64,000 nt of DNA from Glycomyces niveus (lineage in GTDB: Bacteria; Actinomycetota; Actinomycetes; Mycobacteriales; Micromonosporaceae), in contig NZ_JAGFNP010000009.1 in NCBI RefSeq assembly GCF_017592475.1, positions 62,001-126,000 on the forward strand. Reading direction: 5' to 3'. Position 1 is the stretch's first letter; every line of letters starts with the position of its first letter. The notes under the pieces are model-generated. The model ran no database searches and was not told the DNA's origin. It worked only from the letters and a program-made list of their open reading frames with translations. A program made the translations under genes and the position numbers. Of this stretch, positions 19,605 through 28,530 are shown piece by piece.

Positions 19605-20414
19605 TTACGGCCGCGGCGCGCCGGGGGCGTTGAGGGTCCAGAGCCGCTGCAGGAGGTCGTCGCCGATCTCGGGGACCGCCGGCGGCTCGGAGTCGCGGGT
19701 GCCCGCGGGGCCGTGGACCTCGGCGTGCAACTGCTCCATGCGCTGGTCGAGGTGCGCGGCGGCGTCGGCGGCCGCGGAGAGCTCGGCGGCCAGGTGCTCG
19801 GGGACCTCGCCGTCGTACTTGTAGAAGATCTTGTGCTCCAGGCTCGCCCAGAAATCCATGGCGATGGTGCGGATCTGCACGTCGACGATCACCGGCACCG
19901 GGCCGGTGGAGAGGAAGATCGGCACTTCGATGATCGCGTGGAGGCTCTTGTAGCCGTTGGGCTTCGGCTCGGCGATGTAGTCCTTGATCTCGACCACGCG
20001 CACGTCGTGCTGCGAGGTGAGCGCGTCGAGGATCCGGTAGGTGTCGGCCTTGAAAGCGCAGGTGATGCGGATGCCGGCGATGTCGGTGATGTTCGCGCGG
20101 ATCGACTCCAGCCGCGGCGAGAGGTTCCGGCGCGCGACCTTCTCGAGGATGCTCTCGGGGGACTTGACGCGGGAGGTGACGTGCTCGATCGGGTTGTAGC
20201 GGTGCAGGTGCCGGAACTCCTCGCGCAGGATCGTCACCTTCGTGAGCACTTCGTCGACCGCGAACTGGTACTCCATCATGAAGCGCGCGAAGTCCTCACG
20301 GATCTGTCGCGCGAAGTCGAGCATCCCCCGGTCGGCCCGCGCCCTGTCGGAGCCGGCCTCCGGCGCCCCCTCGCCGCGATCCTCACGCCGCCGCTCGGCG
20401 ATGCCCTCTGCCAC
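19605..20414 (-). CDS. Small alarmone synthetase ((p)ppGpp synthetase, RelA/SpoT synthetase domain only)
   Basis: Makes (p)ppGpp from ATP and GDP/GTP; 269 aa. It has only the RelA/SpoT synthetase domain (about residues 35-205), with ITDIAGIRITC, the EIKDYIAEPKPNGYKSLH loop that binds the acceptor nucleotide, and VDVQIRT. There is no hydrolase, TGS or ACT domain, so it is of the YjbM/YwaC-like class. The C-terminal tail (about 60 residues) is charged and Pro-rich. The N-terminal 30 residues are highly charged and poorly conserved, and a later start at the Met in RGMLDFA is possible. Its gene stands alone upstream of the VOC gene. Confidence 0.88.
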   Translation of the reverse strand: MAEGIAERRREDRGEGAPEAGSDRARADRGMLDFARQIREDFARFMMEYQFAVDEVLTKVTILREEFRHLHRYNPIEHVTSRVKSPESILEKVARRNLSPRLESIRANITDIAGIRITCAFKADTYRILDALTSQHDVRVVEIKDYIAEPKPNGYKSLHAIIEVPIFLSTGPVPVIVDVQIRTIAMDFWASLEHKIFYKYDGEVPEHLAAELSAAADAAAHLDQRMEQLHAEVHGPAGTRDSEPPAVPEIGDDLLQRLWTLNAPGAPRP

Positions 20415-20765
20415 GGCCCGTCCCTCTCCGACCGTCAGGGGACGGTCACTGCTCGCTCAACTGGATGGATCACCGTAGCAAGTGCGGAACCCTCATAAAC
20501 CAAACGGCCGCACCGGTGAGATCCGTGCCGTGTCGTTGCCGCGCCTCCACCGCCGCGAGTCTGCATCGCGCCCCGTGCTCGGCGAGACGGGCGTGCCGCA
20601 AGTGGCGCTCAATGATTCAAGTGTCATGGTTTGCGTTGGGCTGCAGGGATCTCGGACCCAATTCGGCGGTTCATCCGGATATATTGGAGCGGATCCCGAA
20701 GTCGCGCTCACCTGCCGCAGCGTCGATGGTCAGCCCCCGGAACAACACCATTCGCAGGAGTGCTC
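20415..20765. other. Intergenic region between alarmone synthetase and the M48/WD40 operon
   Basis: About 350 bases with no convincing gene. It separates divergent genes and so should hold two promoters. TATATT at 20680-20685 is a possible -10 for the + strand operon, but no good -35 is 17 bp upstream. Short open frames here have no ribosome site or protein-like composition. AGGAG at 20756-20760 is the ribosome site of the next gene. Confidence 0.4.
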
Positions 20766-21287
20766 ATGGGTGATAGGGAATCCACGCACGGTGGTCAAGC
20801 CGACCCCGAGTGCCCGCAGGTGCGGGACGTCGTCCGCGCGGTCGTCGCCCAGACCGCGCCCGGAGAACTGCAGTACGTCGAGGACCTAGAGGAGTTCGAA
20901 GACGCGGAAATCCTGGACGAGCTCGAGAACCCGTCCCGGGGCGAACCACTCGGATTCGGCGCCGGCGATTTCGCTGCAGTGGCGACCACCGTCCTGTGGC
21001 TCGTGCTCGGCAAGTTCGCGGAACGACTGGCCGACGGGGGAGTGACCGCGACCTCCAAGGGGTTGAAGGCGCTGTTCCGCAAGCGCCGCAAGAGGTCCGA
21101 AAAGGTGACCGTTCCCGCTCTGACCCGACCGCAACTCGAGGAACTGCGGACGACGCTGCTGGTCGAATGCCGACAGCGGGGCTTCGCGGACGATCAGGCC
21201 GAATCGCTCACCAACGCCGTCGTGGTCCGCATGGTGCTCCGGCCCGAAGCGCCTGAACTCGGCTCGACCCACCGCGAGCAGGGGTAG
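20766..21287 (+). CDS. Small protein of unknown function, first gene of the M48/WD40 operon
   Basis: 173 aa, not recognised. The ATG at 20766 follows AGGAG. Three parts can be seen: an acidic helical N-terminus (about 15-55, rich in Glu/Asp); a hydrophobic segment near residues 66-85 (DFAAVATTVLWLVLGKFA), long enough for a membrane helix or an amphipathic anchor; and a basic stretch (KALFRKRRKRSEK). The last is followed by a C-terminal helical part (about 118-160) with a PALTRPQLEELR start. The next gene begins 4 bases after its stop, so the products are probably made together. Plausible roles are an adaptor or regulatory subunit for the protease. A separate function cannot be excluded. Confidence 0.75.
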   Translation: MGDRESTHGGQADPECPQVRDVVRAVVAQTAPGELQYVEDLEEFEDAEILDELENPSRGEPLGFGAGDFAAVATTVLWLVLGKFAERLADGGVTATSKGLKALFRKRRKRSEKVTVPALTRPQLEELRTTLLVECRQRGFADDQAESLTNAVVVRMVLRPEAPELGSTHREQG

Positions 21288-21291
21288 CCGC

Positions 21292-24165
21292 GTGGCGACT
21301 GCTCCCGGTCGCACCCAGGTGGACGAGCGGGTGATGACCTCCGGCACGACCGTGCGCTTCGCCCAGATGATCGTGCTCATGGTGGTCGCCACCGCCGGGC
21401 TCGCCACGATCGTCGCGATCCCAACCGTGGACGGGCCGCAGGCGGCCTGCTTCCTGGCCGCGGGCCTCGATCCCGAGCAGGTCACCTTCCTGAACATCGT
21501 CCGCGCCTTCGGCTTCCAGGAGGCCGCCCTCGCCTCCTGCGTCGACCGCCAGTCGGCCGAGGACATCCCGGCGTGGCTCGTCGCCGCCTGGCCAGCGCTT
21601 ATGGCCGCGGTGGGCTTCGCGCTCTTCAAGACCCTGCCCGCCCTGAAGATCCGCTGGCGCGGTCGGACGCGGCCGCTCACCGACGAAGCCGCACTTCGGC
21701 ACCTCGGCGACCTCGCGAAGGAGGCAGGGCTTCAGACTCCCCCCGACTTTCAGGTGCACACCCGCAGACTCAAGGCCCGCGCCGTTACCTTCGGCAGCGA
21801 CCGGCGACCGGTCGTCCGCCTCAACCGCGGCCTGCTCTGGATCCGCGAGCGGGACCGCGAGCGCTTCCGCGTGATCGTGCTCCACGAATTCGCCCACATC
21901 CGCAACCGCGACATCACGATCACCTACGCCACCACCACGTTGTGGTGGGCCTTCATCGCAGTGGTGGTGCTGCCTTTCACGGCACTGGAACTCGCGTCGC
22001 TGCCCGACCGACTGCAGACGGCGCTCTCCACCATCGAACTCATCAGCGCTACACGGGTCCTGGCCATGGCGCTCACCGCCGTCGCGCTCGTTCACTTCGC
22101 CCGGCAAGAGGTGCTGCGCAGCCGTGAGATGTACGCCGACCTCACCGCGAAGCATTGGAACGCCGACCTGCGAGAATTCGACTTCGGCCCCGAGGCGCCC
22201 GTCAGCGCCCGCCGGATCGGTCGCGCCAAGGCCGCGCTCGCCGAACTCCTGCGCACCCACCCGTCGCTCACGATGCGGCGCAACGTCCTCGGCGACAACG
22301 CCGAACTGTTCACGGTCCGCGCACCTCTCGTGATCCTGACCGGCATCGGTGCGCTCCTCATCGGCGAGCAGACGTCGAACGCGCTCCGGCAGGTGCCATT
22401 CACCGCCCCCGACGCGGTCGTCTACGCGACCCTCATCGCAGCCGCGCTGGTCACCGGCGTCGTCGGGCTCGGCATCTGGCGCGCGGTCACCTACGCGGCG
22501 ATCGTCGGCAAGTCGCCGCCGCCAGGTGTGTCCACCGGTGCATGGCTCGGCCTGGGACTGGTCCTCGGTGAGCTCATCCGCGGCGGGGCCGGTGAGTTCC
22601 GATGGGCGCCACCGCACCCCGAGATGTTCATCGTCCTCTTCGGCGTCGGCGCCGCGTTCGGCTGGTGGACCGCCGTCTGCGCCCGGCTCTGGACCGCCGT
22701 TTGGCGCGGCCGCTCGATCGCCCCGCCGGCGGCATTGGTCCTGGCCGGAGGCGGCGTCGCGCTGGCGAGCGCACTGCACTGGTGGGAGCAGGTGGGCCTG
22801 GTCTGGGCCAACGGATTCCACTTCGACGCCGCCAGCCTCGCCCAGTCCCTCGCGGGTGGCTCGGGTCCCGGTGTGATCGGAGGCGACGAATCCTGGACAG
22901 CCGTGATCGCCGCCGCCTACCACGTCCTGCTCAACTTCATGCTGATGCCCTTCGCGTGGGCGGCCGTCGCCGCGACCGGACTGGTGCCTTTGCTGGCCTG
23001 GGCGACCCGGCCGAGCGCGAAGCCGCCGCTGTGGATCCGGCGGAAAGGCCGCGCCGCCCCCGTCGAGGGCCTGCCGCCCCTGCGACGGATCCTCCTGGCC
23101 GCAATGCTCGGCACTGCGGCGAGCTGGATCGGCGCTGTCGCGGGGATGGCCCTGCTCCACCGCTGGCGCGCGCTCGCAGAGGGACCGCCGACCGTCTCGC
23201 TCGCCGTGGCCGTCGTCATGGCCGCTGTGGCGATGATCGTCGGCGCCTGCGCTGCCGCAGTGGTGGCGGCGGCGAGCGTCGACCGAGTACGCCTCGGAGC
23301 CGCCCTCATCGCCGCGAATCTCGCCGTAGCGGCGGGATTCGCGGGCATCCTCGCGCTTCTCTCGGCCGACGGCTGCGTTCCGCAGTTGACCGTCGTCAGC
23401 GGACGCTGCGGCGGCATCCCGGTCGGCGTGTCATGGGACCTGCTGCAGATCGTCGTGCCTTCGGTCTTCGTTCTGGCCGATGTGGTCGCCGTCCTCGCCG
23501 CAGCCGCAGCCGCAGCGGCGGCGCTGGCCAGACGACGGCGCCTCCGGAACCCGATGAGAGCCGGGTCGCCTGCCGCGATCCGATCGGACCGGTCCGCGGT
23601 CCGGGTGTCCCTCGCGGCGGTCAGTGCGCTCGCGGTCGGATTCGCCCTCGCGGCCGAAACGCTCGTCCTCCAGTACGCACACCAGTCCAGCGCGGTCGAG
23701 GACGACTCCGGCTGGGACGCTTCGATCCAACCCGCGGCCGAAGCCGGCCCGTCCGACTACGGCAGGGCGCTTCAGATCGTCTCATGGCTCGAGGTCGGCG
23801 GCGAGGACCTGCTCGATCGTCTGGCGGCAGCGCTGGACGGCCTGGCCGACATCGGGCAGGCCGTGAACGAGCCGATCATCGAGAACGCGGCTTTGCGGCA
23901 GGGCTGCACGGAACTCGCGTCGCTGGTCACCGACGCCGAGGAGTTCTTCGCAATACCCCACCCGGAGGCTCAGGAACTCTGGGCGCTGGCGCTCGAGCGG
24001 ATCGGCGTGTCGGCCCAGGCCTGCGTCAACGGGTTCGAACAGCGGAACGCCGCCCTGATCGAGGCGTCCCTCGAGGGTCAGCTCGCAGGGCTCGCGGCGC
24101 TGACCGAAGCCGTCGGCGTCGCGGCTGCGGCGACCGCCGGCACGAGCTGGGAGGAGACCGGATGA
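21292..24165 (+). CDS. Large polytopic membrane M48-family zinc metalloprotease
   Basis: 957 aa; typical HtpX/M48 proteins are about 300. The GTG at 21292 follows the previous stop by 4 bases. Two hydrophobic spans (about 22-45 and 93-112) precede the catalytic domain. The zinc site is HEFAH (His198, Glu199, His202) with the third ligand Glu279 in SREMYAD, a spacing normal for M48. The remaining 600 residues hold roughly ten more predicted spans and end in a soluble helical domain (about 810-957) rich in Glu/Ala. That long membrane part is not a standard M48 feature. Its stop overlaps the start of the WD40 gene by 4 bases (ATGA). It probably cleaves proteins at the cytoplasmic face of the membrane; target unknown. 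Confidence 0.85.
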   Translation: MATAPGRTQVDERVMTSGTTVRFAQMIVLMVVATAGLATIVAIPTVDGPQAACFLAAGLDPEQVTFLNIVRAFGFQEAALASCVDRQSAEDIPAWLVAAWPALMAAVGFALFKTLPALKIRWRGRTRPLTDEAALRHLGDLAKEAGLQTPPDFQVHTRRLKARAVTFGSDRRPVVRLNRGLLWIRERDRERFRVIVLHEFAHIRNRDITITYATTTLWWAFIAVVVLPFTALELASLPDRLQTALSTIELISATRVLAMALTAVALVHFARQEVLRSREMYADLTAKHWNADLREFDFGPEAPVSARRIGRAKAALAELLRTHPSLTMRRNVLGDNAELFTVRAPLVILTGIGALLIGEQTSNALRQVPFTAPDAVVYATLIAAALVTGVVGLGIWRAVTYAAIVGKSPPPGVSTGAWLGLGLVLGELIRGGAGEFRWAPPHPEMFIVLFGVGAAFGWWTAVCARLWTAVWRGRSIAPPAALVLAGGGVALASALHWWEQVGLVWANGFHFDAASLAQSLAGGSGPGVIGGDESWTAVIAAAYHVLLNFMLMPFAWAAVAATGLVPLLAWATRPSAKPPLWIRRKGRAAPVEGLPPLRRILLAAMLGTAASWIGAVAGMALLHRWRALAEGPPTVSLAVAVVMAAVAMIVGACAAAVVAAASVDRVRLGAALIAANLAVAAGFAGILALLSADGCVPQLTVVSGRCGGIPVGVSWDLLQIVVPSVFVLADVVAVLAAAAAAAAALARRRRLRNPMRAGSPAAIRSDRSAVRVSLAAVSALAVGFALAAETLVLQYAHQSSAVEDDSGWDASIQPAAEAGPSDYGRALQIVSWLEVGGEDLLDRLAAALDGLADIGQAVNEPIIENAALRQGCTELASLVTDAEEFFAIPHPEAQELWALALERIGVSAQACVNGFEQRNAALIEASLEGQLAGLAALTEAVGVAAAATAGTSWEETG

Positions 24166-26642
24166 GCGACCGCTTCCCCGACATGGAGCGTCCGGCTCCC
24201 CGGCCAGCCGGGACGGCGCCCGCGCCACCGGTCGAGAGTCCGTCAGAGGCCTTGTACCGCAGGCTTATCGAGGACGCGTCCGAATGGGGGGCGAAGGGCC
24301 GCGACGACGACTACCTCTACACGGGGGCGAAGCTCAGACAGGTCGAAGACGAGCGCTGGAACCTGTGGCGGGCAGACCCTCGGACATTCCCGCCCCCGGG
24401 CGACGTGCCGCTGCAGTTCCTGGAAGCCGCACGGCGGCAGTCGAACGCGCGGATCCGTCAGGCGCTGGCCAGTGCCGTCGCCGGGCTCTCGGCGCTCCTT
24501 CTCGTCGCGGCCGGACTGGCGATATTCGCGACCTGGCGGTTCGACGACCAGCGCGACCGGTACTGGGCCGAGGAGTTGGTGAAGGCCAGTCAAGAGGCAC
24601 TGCGCTACGACGCGCGTCTCGCCCGGAAGTTCGCGGCAGCGGCGTGGCAACTCGTCCCGAACGACCCGGCCTGGGCCGCGCTCACCAACGCGCTCGTCAG
24701 CCCGGTCACCGGGACCTTCCAAGGGCCGCATGACGGTGTGATGACCACGGTCGCCTACAGTCCCGACGGCTCCGTCATCGCCACCGGTGCCTACGACGGC
24801 ACGGTCGCGATGTGGGACACGGAGACCGGGGGCCGACACCGGCTCGACGGGCGCCTGCCCTTCGAGGTGGACATGCTCGAGTTCAGTCCCGACGGCAGGT
24901 TCCTGGCCGCGAGCACGTTCGACAAGGCGATCCTGGTCTGGGAGGTGCAGACGGGAGCGGCCACGTCGATCAGCTCGGCGAACAGCACCGACTTCCTGGC
25001 GTTCGATCCAGCGGCCACGAAGCTGGCCGCCTCCGGGGAGGACGGGGTGGTCTCGGTCTGGGATCTGCCGACCTTCGAGAAGACCGCGCTGTTCGCGACC
25101 GGTCAGCCGGTCACGGGCCTGGTCTTCGACGAGACCGGCGAGCAACTGCTGGCCGCGAGCGACGGCGAGGTGGGCCTGGTCAGAGGATATGTCGCCGCCA
25201 CAGGCGAACCGGTCTTCGAGTTCACCCCCGACCCGGCGAGCGCGAGCGTCGGCGCCCTCGAGCGGCGTGGATTCGCCTCGCCGGACTTCCTCACCTGCGG
25301 CGGCTGGTCGGGCTGCCTGATGACGCGGGATCTGGGAGCCGAGACGTCGAGGGCGGTCGGATTCGCCGACGCCGGCGTTCCGGCTGCGGTGGCGCCGAAG
25401 GGCGACATGGTGGTGGCGGGCCACATCGGGGGCGGACTCGGCGTGTGGGAGGCGTCGACCGGCATCCTCACCGGAATGCTGCCGACCGCGGGCACCGTGT
25501 ACGACGCGGCGGTGAGCCCCGACGGTTCGCGCGTCTACGCCGTCACCGACGAGGGCTTGCAGCGCTGGGACTTGGAGCACCTGCCCGACATCCGGCACCT
25601 GCGCGCCAGCGCCGACATCCGTGCGATGGCGCTCACTCCGGACGGGAAGCGGCTCATCAGCACCGGCTGGTACGGCACCGACGTGTGGAACGTCGGCGAC
25701 AGCGGCATGCCGGCCGCGCAGTATCCGGACCGCGTCGGCAACGCCGTCGCCGTCGACGCCGCCGGCACGCTCGTCGCGAACGGCGTCGACGACGAGCGCC
25801 TGCACATCGAGATCTGGGACGTCGAGACCGGTGAGACCGTGCGGACGCTGGAGGAGAGCGGCGCACCCGTGACCTCATTGGACTTCAGTCCCGATGGTGC
25901 GACGCTCGCGAGCGGCAACAGCGGTGTGCTCCACATCGCTCACCAGACCGCGTTCGGTGTGACGCTCTGGGACGTAGCCACGGGGGAGGCCCGGCTGCGG
26001 CTCGACTGGGACCCTGAAATCGCGGTCTTCTCACTGGACTTCAGTCCGGACGGTTCGCTGCTGGCCACGGTCGACCAGGACGGGGTCGTACAGGTCTGGG
26101 ACTCCGCGGACGGGACGCTCCTCGCGGCCCCGGGCGGGGCGGGCGGCGTAGCGGGGACGGTCCAGTTCAGTCCTGACGGTTCGTCCCTCGCGGTCAGCCA
26201 TGGCAGCGGCATGGCGATGTGGAGCCTGGCCGATCTGGGAGGCGCACCAACGGTGATCGACAACCGTTACTCCGCCTCGAATCTGACGTTCGCTCCCGGC
26301 GGCGAATTCATCGCGCTCTACGAGTCCTATCCCGATCCCGAGATCGAGTACGAGGTTGCGGACTCGCGCCTTGCGATCCTCGATCTCGACCACGGGGTCG
26401 CCACGGTCGCGCTTCCGGCGCACAGCCTCGTCTTCACCGCGATCGCCGTCGCACCGGACGGCAGGACCGTCTACTTCAGCGACGGCTCGGTCATCACGGC
26501 GTACGACGTCGCCTATCTGCAGGAGGACGTCTACGAATTGGCTTGCGCCATGGATCCGGAATACGAAGTCACCCAAGACGTCTGGGAGGGCTTCGCTCCC
26601 GGCGTGCCCTTCGGGGAGGTCGAACCCTGCCCTGGTGGCTGA
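24162..26642 (+). CDS. Membrane-anchored WD40 beta-propeller protein, nSTAND1-like without NTPase
   Basis: 826 aa, overlapping the protease gene by 4 bases. Residues 29-95 (EASEW..GRDDDYLYTGAKL and PLQFLEAARRQ motifs) resemble the linker that follows the NTPase in nSTAND1 proteins. One membrane helix covers about 101-125, with arginines before it, suggesting N-inside topology. From about residue 180 come roughly twelve WD40 blades (repeated xSPDGxxLA...WD), enough for two propellers, ending with a short Cys-containing tail. There is no P-loop or other NTPase motif. It looks like the sensor half of an nSTAND protein working with a separate protease as effector. Topology and partnership are inference. 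Confidence 0.82.
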   Translation: MSDRFPDMERPAPRPAGTAPAPPVESPSEALYRRLIEDASEWGAKGRDDDYLYTGAKLRQVEDERWNLWRADPRTFPPPGDVPLQFLEAARRQSNARIRQALASAVAGLSALLLVAAGLAIFATWRFDDQRDRYWAEELVKASQEALRYDARLARKFAAAAWQLVPNDPAWAALTNALVSPVTGTFQGPHDGVMTTVAYSPDGSVIATGAYDGTVAMWDTETGGRHRLDGRLPFEVDMLEFSPDGRFLAASTFDKAILVWEVQTGAATSISSANSTDFLAFDPAATKLAASGEDGVVSVWDLPTFEKTALFATGQPVTGLVFDETGEQLLAASDGEVGLVRGYVAATGEPVFEFTPDPASASVGALERRGFASPDFLTCGGWSGCLMTRDLGAETSRAVGFADAGVPAAVAPKGDMVVAGHIGGGLGVWEASTGILTGMLPTAGTVYDAAVSPDGSRVYAVTDEGLQRWDLEHLPDIRHLRASADIRAMALTPDGKRLISTGWYGTDVWNVGDSGMPAAQYPDRVGNAVAVDAAGTLVANGVDDERLHIEIWDVETGETVRTLEESGAPVTSLDFSPDGATLASGNSGVLHIAHQTAFGVTLWDVATGEARLRLDWDPEIAVFSLDFSPDGSLLATVDQDGVVQVWDSADGTLLAAPGGAGGVAGTVQFSPDGSSLAVSHGSGMAMWSLADLGGAPTVIDNRYSASNLTFAPGGEFIALYESYPDPEIEYEVADSRLAILDLDHGVATVALPAHSLVFTAIAVAPDGRTVYFSDGSVITAYDVAYLQEDVYELACAMDPEYEVTQDVWEGFAPGVPFGEVEPCPGG

Positions 26643-26776
26643 GAGCCGTTCAGCGGTTCCCCGCGAGCGTCGGATTTCCGACATGGTCCGTCGCACTCGT
26701 GGGGATTGCGGGTAGTCGAGTGCTCACATAATGTCCTGTTCGGATCGCGTCCCATCCGCGGTCCGGAGGGGGAACC

Positions 26777-28477
26777 ATGTCCGTGCCCGCCCGTCCCGCG
26801 ATCATGCTCGTCGAGCCCGACCTCATCGCCCGTGAAGACCTCGCCGACGACCTGCGCGAGCGGTACGGCGACCGGTACCGGATCACGGCCGCCGCGAGCG
26901 CCGAGGAGGCGCAGCATGCGATCGTCCGCCTGCGCCTGGCGAACACCCCTCTCGCCGTGGTGGTCTCCGCTTTGGCGTTGGGGGACGGCGGTGTCGAGGG
27001 TGCCGAGCTGCTCGCCGGACTCAGGACCGATGACGCGCGTGTCAAGCGGGTGCTGGTGACCGACGCGTCCGAGGCCGATCACGCGGTGGCCCTGATCGAC
27101 CGGATCGGGGTCGATCAGCACCTGGTGCGGCCCGTACGCCCAGCCGAGCACCGGCTCTACCCGGCGATCGACGACGTGCTGTTCGACTGGGAGTCCCGTG
27201 CGGGCGACGGGGTGCCGCTGCGGGTCTTGGGACACCGCTTCGCCGCGCACTCGTTCGAGATCAAGGACTTCCTGGCGCGCAACCTCGTCCCATACGTGTG
27301 GCTCGATGTGGACACCGATCCCGAGGCGGCCCGCGTGGCACAGGCTCTGCGACTGCCATCCGACCCGTGTCCGACGACGGTGGTCTTCGGCGACGGCCGG
27401 TCGATCTCCGATCCGGCTCTGATCGACCTCGCCCGCGCCCTCGGTCTCACCCAAGAAGCCACCAAGGACACCTATGACTTGGTCGTGATCGGCGGCGGTC
27501 CCGCTGGGCTTGCCGGAGCCGTCTACGGCGCCTGCGAAGGCCTGTCCGTGGCGATTGTCGAGGACGACGCGCCCGGCGGTCAGGCCGGGTCGACCTCCCG
27601 CATCGAGAACTACCTGGGCTTCCCGTCCGGACTCACCGGCGCCGACCTCGCGCAGCGGGCGCTGGTGCAGGCCAAGCGGTTCGGCGTGGAATGGATCTCG
27701 GCGCGGGATGCGGTCGGGCTGCGCGTCAACGACAACGGCACCCGCACCGTGGACCTCTCCGACGGCACCGCCCTGTCCGCCCGCGCGGTCCTGGTCGCCA
27801 CGGGCATGAAGTGGCGCAAGCTCAACGTGTCCGGCTTGGACTCGCTGCTGAACGCGGGAGTCTACTACGGTTCGGCGCCTGACGACGCGGTCTCGTGCGC
27901 GGGGGAGGACGTGTTCATGGTCGGCGCGGGCAATTCGGCAGGGCAGGCCGCGCTGCACTTCGCCGAACACGCCGATAGCGTCACGATGCTCGTGCGCGAC
28001 TCGTCCCTGCGCGGCGGCGTGCTCTCCTCATATCTGGCCGATCGGATCGAAGCCCACCCGAAGATCACCATCCGGTGCGACACCGAGGTCGCCGAGGCCC
28101 ACGGCCAGGGCCGCCTGTCCGGACTCACCTTGCGCAACAACCGCACCCGCGCCAGTGATTTCGCGCGGGCGGATGCGCTCTATCTCATGATCGGCGTCAA
28201 ACCGTGCACGGAGTGGATTGAACGCGTGGTCGCCCTGGACGAGCGAGGGTTCGTGCTCACCGGCACCGACGTCAAGGAAGCTGCAGGCCGCGCCCCCGTC
28301 CTGTGGTCCCCCGGCCGCGACCCCCTGCTGACCGAGACGAGCGTCCCAGGCGTCTTCGCCGCCGGCGATGTCCGCGCTGGGACGGTGAAACGTGTGGGCT
28401 CGGCCGTGGGCCAAGGCGCCGTCGCCATTGCAGCCATCACCGAATACCTGAAAGAGCACATAGCGGAGGTGCGGTAA
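26777..28477 (+). CDS. Pseudoreceiver / glutaredoxin-like / thioredoxin-reductase-like fusion flavoprotein
   Basis: 566 aa. Residues 1-125 are a response-regulator receiver fold, but the phospho-acceptor Asp position reads VVVSALAL and the conserved Lys is Arg (LVRPVRP), so phosphorylation is unlikely. Residues about 145-225 resemble a thioredoxin/glutaredoxin fold without a CxxC. Residues about 232-566 are a TrxR-type flavoprotein: GGGPAG for FAD, GAGNSA for NADPH, and GVFAAGD at the end. The CxxC disulfide of true thioredoxin reductases is missing (the segment reads YYGSAPDDAVSC). It belongs to the family annotated as fused response regulator/thioredoxin-disulfide reductase. Physiological substrate unknown. 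Confidence 0.85.
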   Translation: MSVPARPAIMLVEPDLIAREDLADDLRERYGDRYRITAAASAEEAQHAIVRLRLANTPLAVVVSALALGDGGVEGAELLAGLRTDDARVKRVLVTDASEADHAVALIDRIGVDQHLVRPVRPAEHRLYPAIDDVLFDWESRAGDGVPLRVLGHRFAAHSFEIKDFLARNLVPYVWLDVDTDPEAARVAQALRLPSDPCPTTVVFGDGRSISDPALIDLARALGLTQEATKDTYDLVVIGGGPAGLAGAVYGACEGLSVAIVEDDAPGGQAGSTSRIENYLGFPSGLTGADLAQRALVQAKRFGVEWISARDAVGLRVNDNGTRTVDLSDGTALSARAVLVATGMKWRKLNVSGLDSLLNAGVYYGSAPDDAVSCAGEDVFMVGAGNSAGQAALHFAEHADSVTMLVRDSSLRGGVLSSYLADRIEAHPKITIRCDTEVAEAHGQGRLSGLTLRNNRTRASDFARADALYLMIGVKPCTEWIERVVALDERGFVLTGTDVKEAAGRAPVLWSPGRDPLLTETSVPGVFAAGDVRAGTVKRVGSAVGQGAVAIAAITEYLKEHIAEVR

Positions 28478-28530
28478 GCGAGACGGGCGGGGTCGCGGGG
28501 CGCGGGCACGGCCGCGCCAGAATGTTGGCC

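Noticed and set aside
20493..20711. Possible small minus-strand ORF in the gap before the M48 operon
   Set aside because: No ribosome site, no recognisable motif, and composition like random GC-rich DNA.
22602..24161. Upstream continuation of the WD40 protein's frame through the protease gene
   Set aside because: The stretch is an out-of-frame shadow of the M48 protease. The ATG at 24162 overlapping the protease stop is the natural start.
20766..26642. Assigning the M48/WD40 operon to a specific named anti-phage system
   Set aside because: No integrase, phage gene, nuclease or nucleotide cyclase is adjacent. Without a database search a named system cannot be supported.
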